Shown in pieces: positions 6,649-15,115 of a stretch of 36,730 bases of DNA. The stretch spans positions 1 to 36,730 of the forward strand of contig JAKQIM010000040.1 in the NCBI GenBank assembly GCA_029557965.1, given 5' to 3'. Below the pieces are notes generated by a model that saw only the letters and a list, made by a program, of their open reading frames with translations, made no database searches and was not told where the DNA came from. Position numbers and translations under genes: made by a program. The first letter of the stretch is position 1, and each line of letters begins with the position of its first letter. The stretch comes from Chloroflexota bacterium (GTDB lineage Bacteria > Chloroflexota > Anaerolineae > Anaerolineales > UBA4823).

Positions 6649-7977
6649 TCAATTGGGGAACAACTGGGCAAAGACCTCAGGGGCGTAGCGGGCCACCATA
6701 TCGGCTGAAAGCCCATTTTCGCGGCACACATCGGCGAAGAAATCGACGCTGGCGCGCTTGACACGCGCCTGGGTCTCTACGTTCAACTCCCACAGCCCAA
6801 AGCGCTGCGACCAGCCGCGCTCCCATTCAAAATTGTCCACCAGGCTCCAGTGATAGTAGCCCTTGACCGGCCAGTTGAAATTAACTGCCCGCCAGACCTG
6901 CTGCAAATGCTGGGCCAGGTAACGCGGGCGCAGGCGGTCTTCAGGGTCCTCGACCCCGTTTTCGGTGATGATGATGGGCACGTTGAACTGGCGCGCCCAC
7001 TTGATGGCTTCAAACATCCCCTCCGGCTCGTTGGCGATGAAGCCCGTGGTGCTGAGCTCAGCCTCGCTGCGGTAGGTGCGCCGGGAGAACAAATCGCCTG
7101 CCTTGAGCAAGTTAAATGAAACAAGGTCTCGGGTATAATAATTCACGCCGATGAAGTCGTGGGTGCCCTTGGCCTCTGCCACGCGCTTGCGCGCCAGGGG
7201 CAAACGCACCCAGCCATCTTGCAAGGCGCGTGCAAAGGCATCGTTATACAGGGCCGACTGCACCCTGGTTACCCAATGATCGGGCGGGAACCAACCCTTG
7301 GCGGGGACCATGCTGCGGTAATTGATCGCCGTCCCCACCCGGGCCTGCGGCTGCAAGGCATGGATAGCCCGGTAAGCTGCGGCATGCCCGCGGACCATGT
7401 TGTAGGTCACGCGGCTGTAGGCAGCCACGTCCTTCTTGCCCGGCGGGAAGACGCCCATCACATAGCCCATGGTGGCATACACATTCGGCTCGTTGATGGT
7501 GCACCACATGCTGACGTAATCTTTGAGCGTCTCAACCACGCGCCGCACAAAGGTCTCAAAATAGCCTGCCACGGCCGGGTTTTCCCAGCCCCCCTTTTCC
7601 ATCAGCCAGAGCGGGTCGCTGAAATGGTGCAGGGTGACCATGGGCATCATCCCCATCTCGGTCAGCGCGCGCACCATCTCCAGGTAGCGGTCCAGGGCGG
7701 TCTCATCCCAGCGGTCGGGCGTGGGTTGGATGCGGCTCCACTCGACCGACAGGCGGTGGGTGTTTTGCCCGCCATCGGCGGCGCGCTGGAAGTCCTCACG
7801 CCAGCGCCCACCCCACCAATCGCAGGCCAGGCCCGATTTTTCTCCGTTCAAAATGCGCCCCGGCTCTTGTTCCCAGGCGTACCAGTTGTTGTTGGTGTTG
7901 CCCCCCTCCACCTGGTGGGCAGCGGTTGCAGTGCCCCACAAAAAACCCCTTGGAAAATGGAATGTCGCTTGTGCCAT
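6649..7977 (-). CDS. GH1 beta-glucosidase / beta-glycosidase
   Basis: 442 residues, normal for glycoside hydrolase family 1. It hydrolyses beta-linked disaccharides or aryl glycosides with retention. The N-terminus carries FLWGTATAAHQVEGG, which binds the glycone. The acid/base Glu is E163 in TINEPN and the nucleophile is E339 in ITENGVEDP; HWSLVDNFEW near the C-terminus is also a family block. No signal peptide, so cytoplasmic. The ATG at 7977 is preferred over an in-frame GTG at 7998 because AGGAG lies 9 bases before it, inside the longer frame. A sigma-70-like promoter precedes it. The gene is monocistronic, divergent from folK. Substrate is not determined by the sequence. Confidence 0.93.
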   Translation of the reverse strand: MAQATFHFPRGFLWGTATAAHQVEGGNTNNNWYAWEQEPGRILNGEKSGLACDWWGGRWREDFQRAADGGQNTHRLSVEWSRIQPTPDRWDETALDRYLEMVRALTEMGMMPMVTLHHFSDPLWLMEKGGWENPAVAGYFETFVRRVVETLKDYVSMWCTINEPNVYATMGYVMGVFPPGKKDVAAYSRVTYNMVRGHAAAYRAIHALQPQARVGTAINYRSMVPAKGWFPPDHWVTRVQSALYNDAFARALQDGWVRLPLARKRVAEAKGTHDFIGVNYYTRDLVSFNLLKAGDLFSRRTYRSEAELSTTGFIANEPEGMFEAIKWARQFNVPIIITENGVEDPEDRLRPRYLAQHLQQVWRAVNFNWPVKGYYHWSLVDNFEWERGWSQRFGLWELNVETQARVKRASVDFFADVCRENGLSADMVARYAPEVFAQLFPN

Positions 7978-7998
7978 GCTGGATTCTCCTGTTGACAC

Positions 7999-8028
7999 AG
8001 TATACCATGCCGGGGTTTTCAGTGTGAA
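7999..8028 (-). promoter_or_regulatory. Promoter of the GH1 gene
   Basis: On the - strand: TTCACA (8028-8023), 18-base spacer, TATACT (8004-7999). The start would fall about 12-15 bases upstream of the AGGAG ribosome site of the ATG at 7977. Confidence 0.5.
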
Positions 8029-8060
8029 TAAGCAAGCGGAACGGGGGGGGCAGGAGAATT

Positions 8061-8090
8061 TTGGGTAGGTTGCCGATTATATGGTATGCT
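8061..8090 (+). promoter_or_regulatory. Promoter of folK, apparently leaderless
   Basis: TTGGGT (8061-8066), an 18-base spacer and TATGCT (8085-8090). The -10 box ends 7 bases before the ATG at 8098, so the transcript would begin at or next to the start codon. Confidence 0.5.
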
Positions 8091-8097
8091 TATACCC

Positions 8098-8586
8098 ATG
8101 CCTGTTATTTACCTCTCCCTTGGATCAAACCTTGGCGACCGGTGGGCCAATTTGCAAGCCGGGCTGGAGGCCCTTCCGCCTGCCGTGAGCATCCGGGCCA
8201 GCTCGCCGGTCTATGAAACGGCCCCCTGGGGATACAGCGACCAGCCAGCCTTCCTCAACCAGGCGGTGCAGGCCGAGACCCAGCTCGATCCTTATGCTTT
8301 GCTGGCGCACCTCAAAGACATCGAAACCCGGCTTGGCCGGAGGCCCACCTTCCGCTACGGCCCGCGCCTGATCGACATCGACATCTTGTTCTACGACGAC
8401 CTGGCCATCACCTCGCCAAGGCTGGTTGTTCCGCACCCGCATCTCCACGAGCGCGCCTTTGTCCTGGTGCCCCTGGCGGCCCTGGCCCCGGATTTGGTTC
8501 ACCCCACGCTTCACCAGCCTATCCACTCGCTCTTAGAAGCGCTCGATTCTGCCTCGGTACAGCCCTACCCACCCCCTGCCGGGTGA
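8098..8586 (+). CDS. folK: 2-amino-4-hydroxy-6-hydroxymethyldihydropteridine diphosphokinase (HPPK)
   Basis: 162 residues from the ATG at 8098. The enzyme transfers pyrophosphate from ATP to 6-hydroxymethyl-7,8-dihydropterin in folate synthesis. SLGSNLGDR lies at the N-terminus, VYETAPWG follows, and the HPPK signature YGPRLIDIDILFYD carries the metal-binding Asp pair. Length is typical (about 160). A frame extending to 8086 adds MLIP, but that ATG overlaps the -10 box; the alignment-like start MPVIYLSLGSN at 8098 is better. No Shine-Dalgarno is present, in keeping with a leaderless mRNA. No other folate gene is adjacent; the hydantoinase follows after 44 bases on the same strand. Confidence 0.93.
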   Translation: MPVIYLSLGSNLGDRWANLQAGLEALPPAVSIRASSPVYETAPWGYSDQPAFLNQAVQAETQLDPYALLAHLKDIETRLGRRPTFRYGPRLIDIDILFYDDLAITSPRLVVPHPHLHERAFVLVPLAALAPDLVHPTLHQPIHSLLEALDSASVQPYPPPAG

Positions 8587-8630
8587 AGTTTCACGCCACT
8601 CGCAGACTACAACCTGATCGTATACACCTT

Positions 8631-10061
8631 ATGGCTACCATTCTCATCAAATCCCCCACCATTGTCACCGCCACGGCCACGTTTGAAGCGGATATCCTCA
8701 TTGAAGGCGAGAAGATCGCCGCGCTTGGCCCGGCCCTGTCTGCGCCTGGCGCTCAGGTCATCGATGCGTCGGGCAAGCTTGCCCTGCCGGGCGGCGTGGA
8801 CCCCCACACCCACTTCAACCTGCCGATGTTCGGCACCGTCTCATCAGACGATCACTACACCGGGCACAAGGCGGCCGCGTTTGGCGGTGTGACCACCGCC
8901 CTGGATTTTGCCTCTCACGAGCCGGGTGCGCTCGCCGAGAGCGTGGCCGCCTGGCACGCCCGGGCCGATGCCCTGGCAGCGATTGATTTCGGCTTCCACA
9001 TGAACATCACGCGTTTTGACCCGCAAACTGCGGCCGAAATCCCCAGCCTGCCCGGCCTGGGCATCACCAGCCTGAAGGTCTTCTCGGCATACAATGGCCG
9101 TTTGCGCCTGGGGGATGGCGAAATCTTCCAGGTGATGCGGTTGGCCAAGGCCAGCGGCCTGCTGACCATGCTGCATGCCGAAAACGGGGATGTGATCGAT
9201 ATCCTGGTGGCTGAGGCCCTGGCAGCCGGCAACACCAGCCCCGAATGGCACGCCCATACCCGCCCGGCCTGGGGCGCAGTCGAAGCCACCCTGCGCGGCA
9301 TTGCCCTGGCCGCCGAAACCGGCGCGCCGCTGTACGTGGTGCACATGAACGCCGGCGGCGAGGTGGATCAACTGGCATACGGGCGCCAGCGCGGCCTGCC
9401 AGTGATGGGCGAAACCTGCCCGCCCTACCTCTTTTTTACCGTAGATCACATGCGCCGCCCAGATGGGGCCAAGTGGGTCTGTTCGCCGCCCATGCGCAGC
9501 GCCGCCGATAACCAGCGCCTGTGGCAAGGCCTGAGCGAGGGGACCATCCAAACGATCGGCACAGACCACTGCCCATTCTTCTTTGACGGCAGCCAACCAA
9601 TCCTGTACGAGGGCCAGGCAGTAGCCATCCCCGGCAAAGAACTGGGCCAGGACCTGTTCACCAAGATCCCCAACGGCCTGCCGGGGGTCGGCGATCGCCT
9701 GCCGATCTTGTGGACTTACGGTGTGCGCGCCGGACGGATGAGCGCCAACCAATTCGTAGCCCTCACCAGCACCAACCCGGCGCGCATCTTTGGGCTCTAC
9801 CCGCGCAAGGGGGCCCTGCTGCCCGGCTCAGATGCAGACATCGTGCTCTGGGACCCCGATTTGCGCATCTCTTACGGCGTGAACTGCCGCCGGGCCGGCG
9901 CCCACCACCGCACCGATTACAACCTGTATGAAGGCTGGGAAGTGGTTGGCCTGCCCGAGAAGGTCTTCTTGCGCGGCCGGTTGATCGTGGATGGCGAACA
10001 GTGGCTGGGCCGCCCTGGGCAGGGCCAATATCTCTTCCGCAGCAGCGGCGAAGTATTATAA
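8631..10061 (+). CDS. hydA: Dihydropyrimidinase / D-hydantoinase
   Basis: 476 residues, family length. It is a cytoplasmic zinc amidohydrolase that opens dihydropyrimidine or hydantoin rings. Metal ligands are visible: H59-x-H61 in DPHTHF, the Lys carboxylated in the family at K149 (SLKVFSAYNGRL), H182 (HAENGD), H238 (VVHMNAGG) and D312 (GTDHCPF). The C-terminal block SDADIVLWDPD is also typical. The start at ATG 8631 gives the usual beginning MATILIKSPTIV; an in-frame GTG at 8583 overlaps the folK stop and lacks a ribosome site. No partner (carbamoylase, dihydropyrimidine dehydrogenase) lies nearby. Its stop codon lies inside the -10 box of the next gene. Substrate (dihydrouracil versus hydantoins) is open. 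Confidence 0.9.
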   Translation: MATILIKSPTIVTATATFEADILIEGEKIAALGPALSAPGAQVIDASGKLALPGGVDPHTHFNLPMFGTVSSDDHYTGHKAAAFGGVTTALDFASHEPGALAESVAAWHARADALAAIDFGFHMNITRFDPQTAAEIPSLPGLGITSLKVFSAYNGRLRLGDGEIFQVMRLAKASGLLTMLHAENGDVIDILVAEALAAGNTSPEWHAHTRPAWGAVEATLRGIALAAETGAPLYVVHMNAGGEVDQLAYGRQRGLPVMGETCPPYLFFTVDHMRRPDGAKWVCSPPMRSAADNQRLWQGLSEGTIQTIGTDHCPFFFDGSQPILYEGQAVAIPGKELGQDLFTKIPNGLPGVGDRLPILWTYGVRAGRMSANQFVALTSTNPARIFGLYPRKGALLPGSDADIVLWDPDLRISYGVNCRRAGAHHRTDYNLYEGWEVVGLPEKVFLRGRLIVDGEQWLGRPGQGQYLFRSSGEVL

Positions 10062-10062
10062 T
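10057..10062 (+). promoter_or_regulatory. -10 box overlapping the hydantoinase stop
   Basis: A perfect TATAAT spans the TAA stop of the preceding gene and ends 9 bases before the ATG at 10072. A transcript from it would have a leader of 0-3 bases. The -35 is weak (TTCCGC at 16-base spacing). Confidence 0.5.
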
Positions 10063-10071
10063 CCGATCCAT

Positions 10072-11841
10072 ATGCTCGCCTTAGCGGCTATCTTTCTCCT
10101 TTTGCTGACGCCCGTGGCAATGGTCATCTTGCACTTGCTGCGCCCGCGTCTCGATAAATACCAATGGCTGATCGCCGTCTTGGGCAGCTTCTTGGCCTGG
10201 CCCATGGTGCTGCTGGTGCGCCTCAATATGCCCCACAGTGTTACCTTGCTGGTGTGGCAGCCAGAATCGCTCTTTCCGACCAGCCCCAGCCTGTTGATCG
10301 ACAATATTTCCTGGCCTTTTGCACTGGCCATGGTCAGCCTTTCACTCTCTTTGATGCTCACCTCGGTGGCGCGCTTGCAGCCCAAGCCGTCCCCCGCACC
10401 CGAGGAGCCGTCTCCAGAGGCTTTCGAACCGCGGCCCGCCGAAGGCGAAACAGCGCCTGCCGCACCAGGCCTGGCCGCGCCCAGCCTTGCAGTTGGCGCG
10501 CCCAGCGACCGTTCCACAGCCGCCCCGCCAGACTGGCGCCCCTGGGCAGCCAACCTGGCCCTCACCAGCCTGGGTTTGACGGCCGTGCTGGCCGGTAACC
10601 CGCTGGCATTGCTGCTGGCCTGGGTGGCCCTGGATATTATTGAGGTCCTGATCCTGCTAACCCAATTACAAGGCAGCGCCTCTCGCCGGCAAGCCGTGGT
10701 GGCCTTTGCCGCCCGCATGGGCGGGATTGCCATCTTGCTGCTGGCATCCATCCGGCTTTGGGCCAACGGCGAGCTGCTCACGTTTGGAGCAATCTCATCC
10801 ACCAGCAGTCTCTTCCTGCTCCTGGCAGCCGGGCTGCGCCTGGGCGTCTTGCCGCTCTACCTGCCTTTTATGCACGAGCTGCCCCTGCGCCGCGGCCTGG
10901 GCACCATCTTGCGCCTGGCGCCGGCCGCCGCCAGCCTGGTATTGATCACGCGCACCGCCACAGCCGGGATCGACAGCGCGTATACGCCCTATTTATTGGC
11001 CCTGGTTGCCCTGGCAGCCATTTACGGTGCGGCATCTTGGGCCGGCGCGGCAGATGAGCTGGCAGGCCGGCCTTATTGGATCTTATCCACCGCCTCCCTG
11101 GCCGTGGTGGCGGCGGTGTTTGGCCAGCCCCAGGCTGCCCTGGCCTGGAGCCTGGTCTGCCTCTTCGGAGGCGGGTTCATCTTCTCGTATTCGCTGCGCC
11201 ACCGCCGCCTGCTGATATTGGCCGGGCTGGCCCTGCTCAGCATCGCCACTCTGCCTTTCACCCCGGCCTGGCCCGGCACGGGCATTTACCAATGGCCGGC
11301 CCCGGCCGGCCAACCGGCGGCGGGCATCCTGGTGATCAACCTGTCTTTGGTGCTGACCCACGCCCTGATCTTGGTTGGCTTTGTCCGCCACGCCCTGCGC
11401 CCCATCACGGGCGAATACCGGCCTGCCAGGGGCGAAAACTGGGTCTGGATCGTCTACACCCTTGGCCTGGTGCTTTTGCCCCTGGCGTATTTTGGCATTG
11501 GTTGGGCAAGCTTACCCAACCCGGCTGAGCTGCCCCTGCTGGCCTGGTTAGGCGGGCCGGTAGCCAGCTTCCTGGCGCTCTTGGGCTGGTTCCTCTTAGA
11601 CCGCGCCCTGCGGCCAGGCATCCGGGGCCAAATTTCATTTCTGCGCCGCAGCACATCCCTTTTCAGCCGCCTGAGCCGGTTCTTCTCTTTCAACTGGCTG
11701 TACAGCCTGCTGTGGAAGGGCTTCCAGGGCTTCTCGCGCCTGCTGGCCTTGATCAGCCGCATCCTGGAGGGCGAAGGCGGCCTGTTGTGGGCCTTTGTGA
11801 TCCTGGCCTTGATTGTTGCATTCTTAAGACAAACACCTTGA
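10072..11841 (+). CDS. Proton-conducting transporter-like membrane protein (ND5/NuoL-like)
   Basis: 589 residues from ATG 10072; the upstream in-frame ATG at 9991 lies inside the hydantoinase gene and is rejected. About a dozen hydrophobic segments are evident. LLIDNISWPFALAMVSLSL (about 74-92) resembles the start of the antiporter-like subunits of complex I and Mrp. The later block LPLYLPFMHELPLRRG...LAPAAASLVLITR occupies the place of the family's P-H-x-W-LP-x-A...P-x-SA region but lacks its hallmark residues. A Pro/Ala/Glu-rich hydrophilic insert at about 102-157 separates the first three helices from the rest. It is followed by two further membrane genes, probably in one operon. No Fe-S or flavin subunits are present. 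The family call is by pattern; the ion moved, if any, is unknown. Confidence 0.6.
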   Translation: MLALAAIFLLLLTPVAMVILHLLRPRLDKYQWLIAVLGSFLAWPMVLLVRLNMPHSVTLLVWQPESLFPTSPSLLIDNISWPFALAMVSLSLSLMLTSVARLQPKPSPAPEEPSPEAFEPRPAEGETAPAAPGLAAPSLAVGAPSDRSTAAPPDWRPWAANLALTSLGLTAVLAGNPLALLLAWVALDIIEVLILLTQLQGSASRRQAVVAFAARMGGIAILLLASIRLWANGELLTFGAISSTSSLFLLLAAGLRLGVLPLYLPFMHELPLRRGLGTILRLAPAAASLVLITRTATAGIDSAYTPYLLALVALAAIYGAASWAGAADELAGRPYWILSTASLAVVAAVFGQPQAALAWSLVCLFGGGFIFSYSLRHRRLLILAGLALLSIATLPFTPAWPGTGIYQWPAPAGQPAAGILVINLSLVLTHALILVGFVRHALRPITGEYRPARGENWVWIVYTLGLVLLPLAYFGIGWASLPNPAELPLLAWLGGPVASFLALLGWFLLDRALRPGIRGQISFLRRSTSLFSRLSRFFSFNWLYSLLWKGFQGFSRLLALISRILEGEGGLLWAFVILALIVAFLRQTP

Positions 11842-11848
11842 GCTTGTT

Positions 11849-12457
11849 ATGACGGTTGATTTCCCTTCCTTCTTACCTCCCCTGGCCCTGGTATTGGCAA
11901 CCCTGACCGCCCTGGCCCTGCTGATCAGCCGCGACTGGCGCTGGAGCATTACCGCCATCGCCATCCAATACCTGGCAGCTTTTGTGCTGGTCAGCATATC
12001 CTGGCCGTTGGAAATGGCAATTGCCAAGATGATCGCCGGCTGGATGGCAGGCGCTATCTTGGGCATGGCCATGGCCAACGCGCCCGAAGCCTGGGAAAGC
12101 AAAGAGCTTGCCGTGCAGTCTGCCCGGCTCTTCCGCCTGCTGGCCGCCGGAACGGTCTTCATTATCCTATTGGGCATCGCCCCAACGGCCGCCGATTGGC
12201 TGCCGGGGATCAATACCTTTGCTTTATGGAGCAGCCTGCTCTTGATGGGCATGGGCCTGCTGCAGTTGGGGCTCACCACCCAGCCGCCGCGGGTGGCCCT
12301 GGGCTTGCTGACCGTGCTGACGGGCTTTGAGATCCTGTACGCGGCGGTTGAAAGCTCTACCCTGGTAGCAGGCTTGCTGGCCAGTGTCAACCTGTTCATC
12401 GCCCTGGCCTGCGCTTACCTGTTGACGGCCCCCAGCATCGAGGAGGAAGTGCAATGA
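11849..12457 (+). CDS. Multi-pass membrane protein, possibly NuoK/MrpC-like
   Basis: 202 residues with about six hydrophobic helices and a short loop around residue 73-90 ([15 protein letters not shown]). The C-terminal half ([17 protein letters not shown]...[11 protein letters not shown]) recalls NuoK/MrpC-type subunits, where an acidic residue in a helix is conserved; this is a loose resemblance only. It begins 7 bases after the upstream stop without a clear Shine-Dalgarno and overlaps the next start by 4 bases (ATGA), so the three membrane proteins are very probably co-translated and form one complex. No other family is recognised. Confidence 0.55.
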   Translation: MTVDFPSFLPPLALVLATLTALALLISRDWRWSITAIAIQYLAAFVLVSISWPLEMAIAKMIAGWMAGAILGMAMANAPEAWESKELAVQSARLFRLLAAGTVFIILLGIAPTAADWLPGINTFALWSSLLLMGMGLLQLGLTTQPPRVALGLLTVLTGFEILYAAVESSTLVAGLLASVNLFIALACAYLLTAPSIEEEVQ

Positions 12458-13851
12458 GCGCGCCTCTTTTATGGATCGCCCTGCCGGGAGCGGCGGCAGT
12501 GGTGCTGTTCCTCCTGCGCCGCTGGTATCGTTCCACCGTCATGGCGGGCATCGCTGCCAGCCTGCTACTGGCCCTGCTGGCAAGCCGCCTGCCCATCGCA
12601 GAGCTGGTGCGCCTGGGCCCCTGGGTGTTCAAACTGAGCGATACCCTGAACCTTTTTGGACGGCGTTTTTTGCTCGACAACAGCGACCGCCCCCTGCTGG
12701 TGTTGATCTACTTACTGGCGGCCTTCTGGTTTGGGGCGGTATATGCCAGCCGCGCCGGGCGCATGTTCGTGCCATTGGGGCTGGGCATTGTGACCCTGCT
12801 GACGGCAGCCCTGACCGTAGAGCCCTTCCTTTATGCGGCGCTGTTGATCGAAATGGCCGCCCTGGTCTCTGTTCCCCTGCTCACCATTCCGGGCCGGCCG
12901 GCGCGGCGAGCGGTGCTGCGTTTCTTGGTCTTCCAGACCTTTGCCATGCCGTTCATCCTCTTCAGCGGCTGGATGTTGGCCGGTGTAGAGGCCAGCCCGG
13001 GTGAGCTAAGCCAGGTTACGCGCGCCGCCGTCCTGCTGGCTTTTGGCTTTGCCTTCTGGCTGGGCATCTTCCCCTTCCACAGTTGGATTCCCACCCTGGC
13101 CGAAGAAGCCCATCCCTATGCAGCGGCCTTCGTCTTGCTGATCTTACCCTGGATGGTGACCCTGTTCGGCCTGAGCTTCTTGGATCGCTATGCCTGGCTG
13201 CGCACGTCCGAATCCCTGTATATCCTGCTGCGCTTGAGCGGCGCGTTGATGGTGTTGACCGGGGGATTGTGGGCGGCTTTTGAACGCAACCTGGGCCGCA
13301 TGCTGGGTTATGCGGTGATGGTCGAGATTGGCAATACACTCTTGGCCCTGGGCATGCCCGGCGGCGTACCCTTATCGTTTGCCATGCTCTTACCACGCGC
13401 CCTGGGTTTGGGCGTTTGGGCCCTGGGGCTTTCTACCCTGCAGGCCAATTTGCCCAATACCAGCTTCCGCACGGTTGAGGGCCTGGGGCGCAGCATGCCG
13501 CTGGCTGCCGGCGCCGTGGTGTTGGCCCATTTTTCTACAGCCGGCCTGCCTCTCCTGGCTGGGTTCCCCGTCCGCCTGGCCTTGTGGCGCGGCCTGGCGG
13601 GGCAAGATATTTGGATTGCCATCATTGCGCTGTTGGGCAGCGTTGGCCTTTTTGTCGGCGGACTGCGGGCAATGGCCGCCCTCGTCATGGGATCAGACGA
13701 GCAGCCCTGGCGCATCACCGAAGGCAGGGGCATCCTGTTCTTTTTGCTCATCGGCGTCTTTGCCTTGCTCTTGCTCGGGCTCTTTCCGCAGTGGTTTCTC
13801 CCTTCCCTGGCAGAGATTGCTCAGGTGTTTGGACAACTATCCCAACCCTGA
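12454..13851 (+). CDS. Proton-conducting transporter-like membrane protein (ND2/ND4-like)
   Basis: 465 residues with about 13-14 hydrophobic segments. The block [28 protein letters not shown] (about 200-228) matches the PFHxWLPxAxxxAP...A signature of NuoM/NuoN/MrpA/MrpD antiporter-like subunits better than the first gene does. [24 protein letters not shown] further on matches the conserved DLKRxLAYSSIxxxG helix region, with Arg in place of Lys. GEHP-type residues are partly replaced. A strong GAGGAGG lies 8 bases before the ATG. With the two upstream genes it makes a membrane module lacking redox subunits. Proton or sodium translocation is plausible but not proven. Confidence 0.65.
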   Translation: MSAPLLWIALPGAAAVVLFLLRRWYRSTVMAGIAASLLLALLASRLPIAELVRLGPWVFKLSDTLNLFGRRFLLDNSDRPLLVLIYLLAAFWFGAVYASRAGRMFVPLGLGIVTLLTAALTVEPFLYAALLIEMAALVSVPLLTIPGRPARRAVLRFLVFQTFAMPFILFSGWMLAGVEASPGELSQVTRAAVLLAFGFAFWLGIFPFHSWIPTLAEEAHPYAAAFVLLILPWMVTLFGLSFLDRYAWLRTSESLYILLRLSGALMVLTGGLWAAFERNLGRMLGYAVMVEIGNTLLALGMPGGVPLSFAMLLPRALGLGVWALGLSTLQANLPNTSFRTVEGLGRSMPLAAGAVVLAHFSTAGLPLLAGFPVRLALWRGLAGQDIWIAIIALLGSVGLFVGGLRAMAALVMGSDEQPWRITEGRGILFFLLIGVFALLLLGLFPQWFLPSLAEIAQVFGQLSQP

Positions 13852-13878
13852 CGGTGCTTACAGGCGCGCGCCATCCTA

Positions 13879-13887
13879 TGTTACAAT
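13879..13887 (+). promoter_or_regulatory. Extended -10 promoter of the coiled-coil gene
   Basis: TGTTACAAT contains TG one base before the -10 box TACAAT (13882-13887), an extended -10 arrangement. It is 21 bases before the ATG and is followed by AGGAG, so this gene can be transcribed apart from the membrane operon. Confidence 0.45.
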
Positions 13888-13907
13888 AAATTCCTTAGGA
13901 GATCGCT

Positions 13908-15086
13908 ATGGACCTCGACCAGCTACAAAAACGCATCCAATGGATCGAAGATGACCGGCGCAAAGAGAAAGATTCGCTTGCGCTGTTAGAAAGCCGCATG
14001 GTGGCCTTAGAAGGCCAACTGGCTGCCGCCAACCAGCAGGTAAAAGACCTGGGCGGCGAGCTGACCCGCATTACGACCGTGATCACACGCATGGATCAAT
14101 ACGACCAGAACCTGCTTGCCTCGCGCGTTGAGGCCAAGCGCGCCCTGGAAGAATTGGATAAAGAGGTCAAGACCCGCGCCGAAGAGGCCGAGAAAGTCCG
14201 GCGGGTCGAAACCAAAGCCTTCGAGACCAGCCTGAACGAACTGCGCAAAGAGCTGGAGCCGATTGCAAAACTGGAGAAAGGCCTTCAGGCACGCCTGGAA
14301 GAAGAAGGCCGCCTGCGCCGTGGCATTGACGAAGTGCGCGAGAAGGTCAACCAGGTGCGCATGGAAGAAGAAGAGTACACCCGCACCTACCGCCTGATGG
14401 AAGACGGGCGCCGGCAGGATGCCAAGCGCATCGTCGATCTGCAGGGTGAAGTGACCGCGCTGCGCAAGCGTGCCGACGATGCACGCGGCCAGACCGAGCT
14501 GATCAACACCACCTTGCGCAAATTGGAAAACCGCCTGAACGAGCTGGCTGCGGTCGAAACCGAGCGGCGCGATGTGATGTCGACTTTCTTGGATAAGCAA
14601 AATTTGACCGCTGTGGAGCGCGATCGCACCTGGAAAGAATGGCAAATCCGCTTCGAGACCATCGAAAAGCAGGCCGTGGATGTTGAAGCCCAGATTTTAC
14701 AACTCGATTCGACCCAGCGCGAAGCCAAGCGCGCCCAGGGCACCCTGGAAGACCTGACCCAGCGCGTAGAGCGCCGTATCAACGAAATCACCGAGATCCA
14801 GCGCCTGGCCGAAGACCGCTTCCGCCAAGAATGGGTCACCTTCAAGGCCGACGACCAGAAACGCTGGACCAACTACACCCTGACGCAAGAAGAACAACGC
14901 AACGAGATCATGCGCCAGTTTGAGAAACTATCCGAACAATCTACCCAGATGGAAGATGAGCTGCAAGAGGTGCAAGACTTGCTCCAGCAAGCCAATGAGC
15001 TGGCAGAGAAGCGCCTCCAAAGCCTGCTTGCCACCGCCCACGAATGGGTTTCAGCTTACGAGCGCACCATCGGGCGTTCTCGCTAA
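13908..15086 (+). CDS. Long coiled-coil protein, function unknown
   Basis: 392 residues, almost entirely Glu/Lys/Arg/Gln/Leu-rich with heptad-like spacing from about residue 5 to 375, so an extended alpha-helical coiled coil. No signal peptide, membrane segment, Walker motif or catalytic block is seen, which argues against an SMC-type ATPase despite the similar composition. The start is supported by AGGAG 6 bases before the ATG. It lies between the antiporter-like operon and selB on the same strand. A scaffold or cytoskeleton-like role is possible but is inference from shape alone. Confidence 0.75.
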   Translation: MDLDQLQKRIQWIEDDRRKEKDSLALLESRMVALEGQLAAANQQVKDLGGELTRITTVITRMDQYDQNLLASRVEAKRALEELDKEVKTRAEEAEKVRRVETKAFETSLNELRKELEPIAKLEKGLQARLEEEGRLRRGIDEVREKVNQVRMEEEEYTRTYRLMEDGRRQDAKRIVDLQGEVTALRKRADDARGQTELINTTLRKLENRLNELAAVETERRDVMSTFLDKQNLTAVERDRTWKEWQIRFETIEKQAVDVEAQILQLDSTQREAKRAQGTLEDLTQRVERRINEITEIQRLAEDRFRQEWVTFKADDQKRWTNYTLTQEEQRNEIMRQFEKLSEQSTQMEDELQEVQDLLQQANELAEKRLQSLLATAHEWVSAYERTIGRSR

Positions 15087-15115
15087 TATCCACCAGTCAC
15101 CCCCTACTTAACATT

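Noticed and set aside
7159-7995. Long open frame on the + strand (278 codons)
   Set aside because: It is the antisense of the GH1 gene, whose catalytic motifs are intact; the translation is His/Gly-rich without any family signal.
8043-8050. Run of eight G upstream of folK
   Set aside because: It lies upstream of the predicted folK -35 and outside the coding frames; no evidence of a phase-variable switch or a G4 structure with repeated runs.
8621-8626. TATACA just before the hydantoinase ATG as a leaderless promoter
   Set aside because: Only 4 bases separate it from the ATG, so transcription would start inside or after the start codon; not counted with the other leaderless cases.
8844-9752. 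Long open frame on the - strand (302 codons)
   Set aside because: Antisense to the hydantoinase with its metal ligands; no domain pattern.
13908-15086. SMC/RecN-type ATPase
   Set aside because: No Walker A, Walker B or signature motif at either end; only coiled coil.
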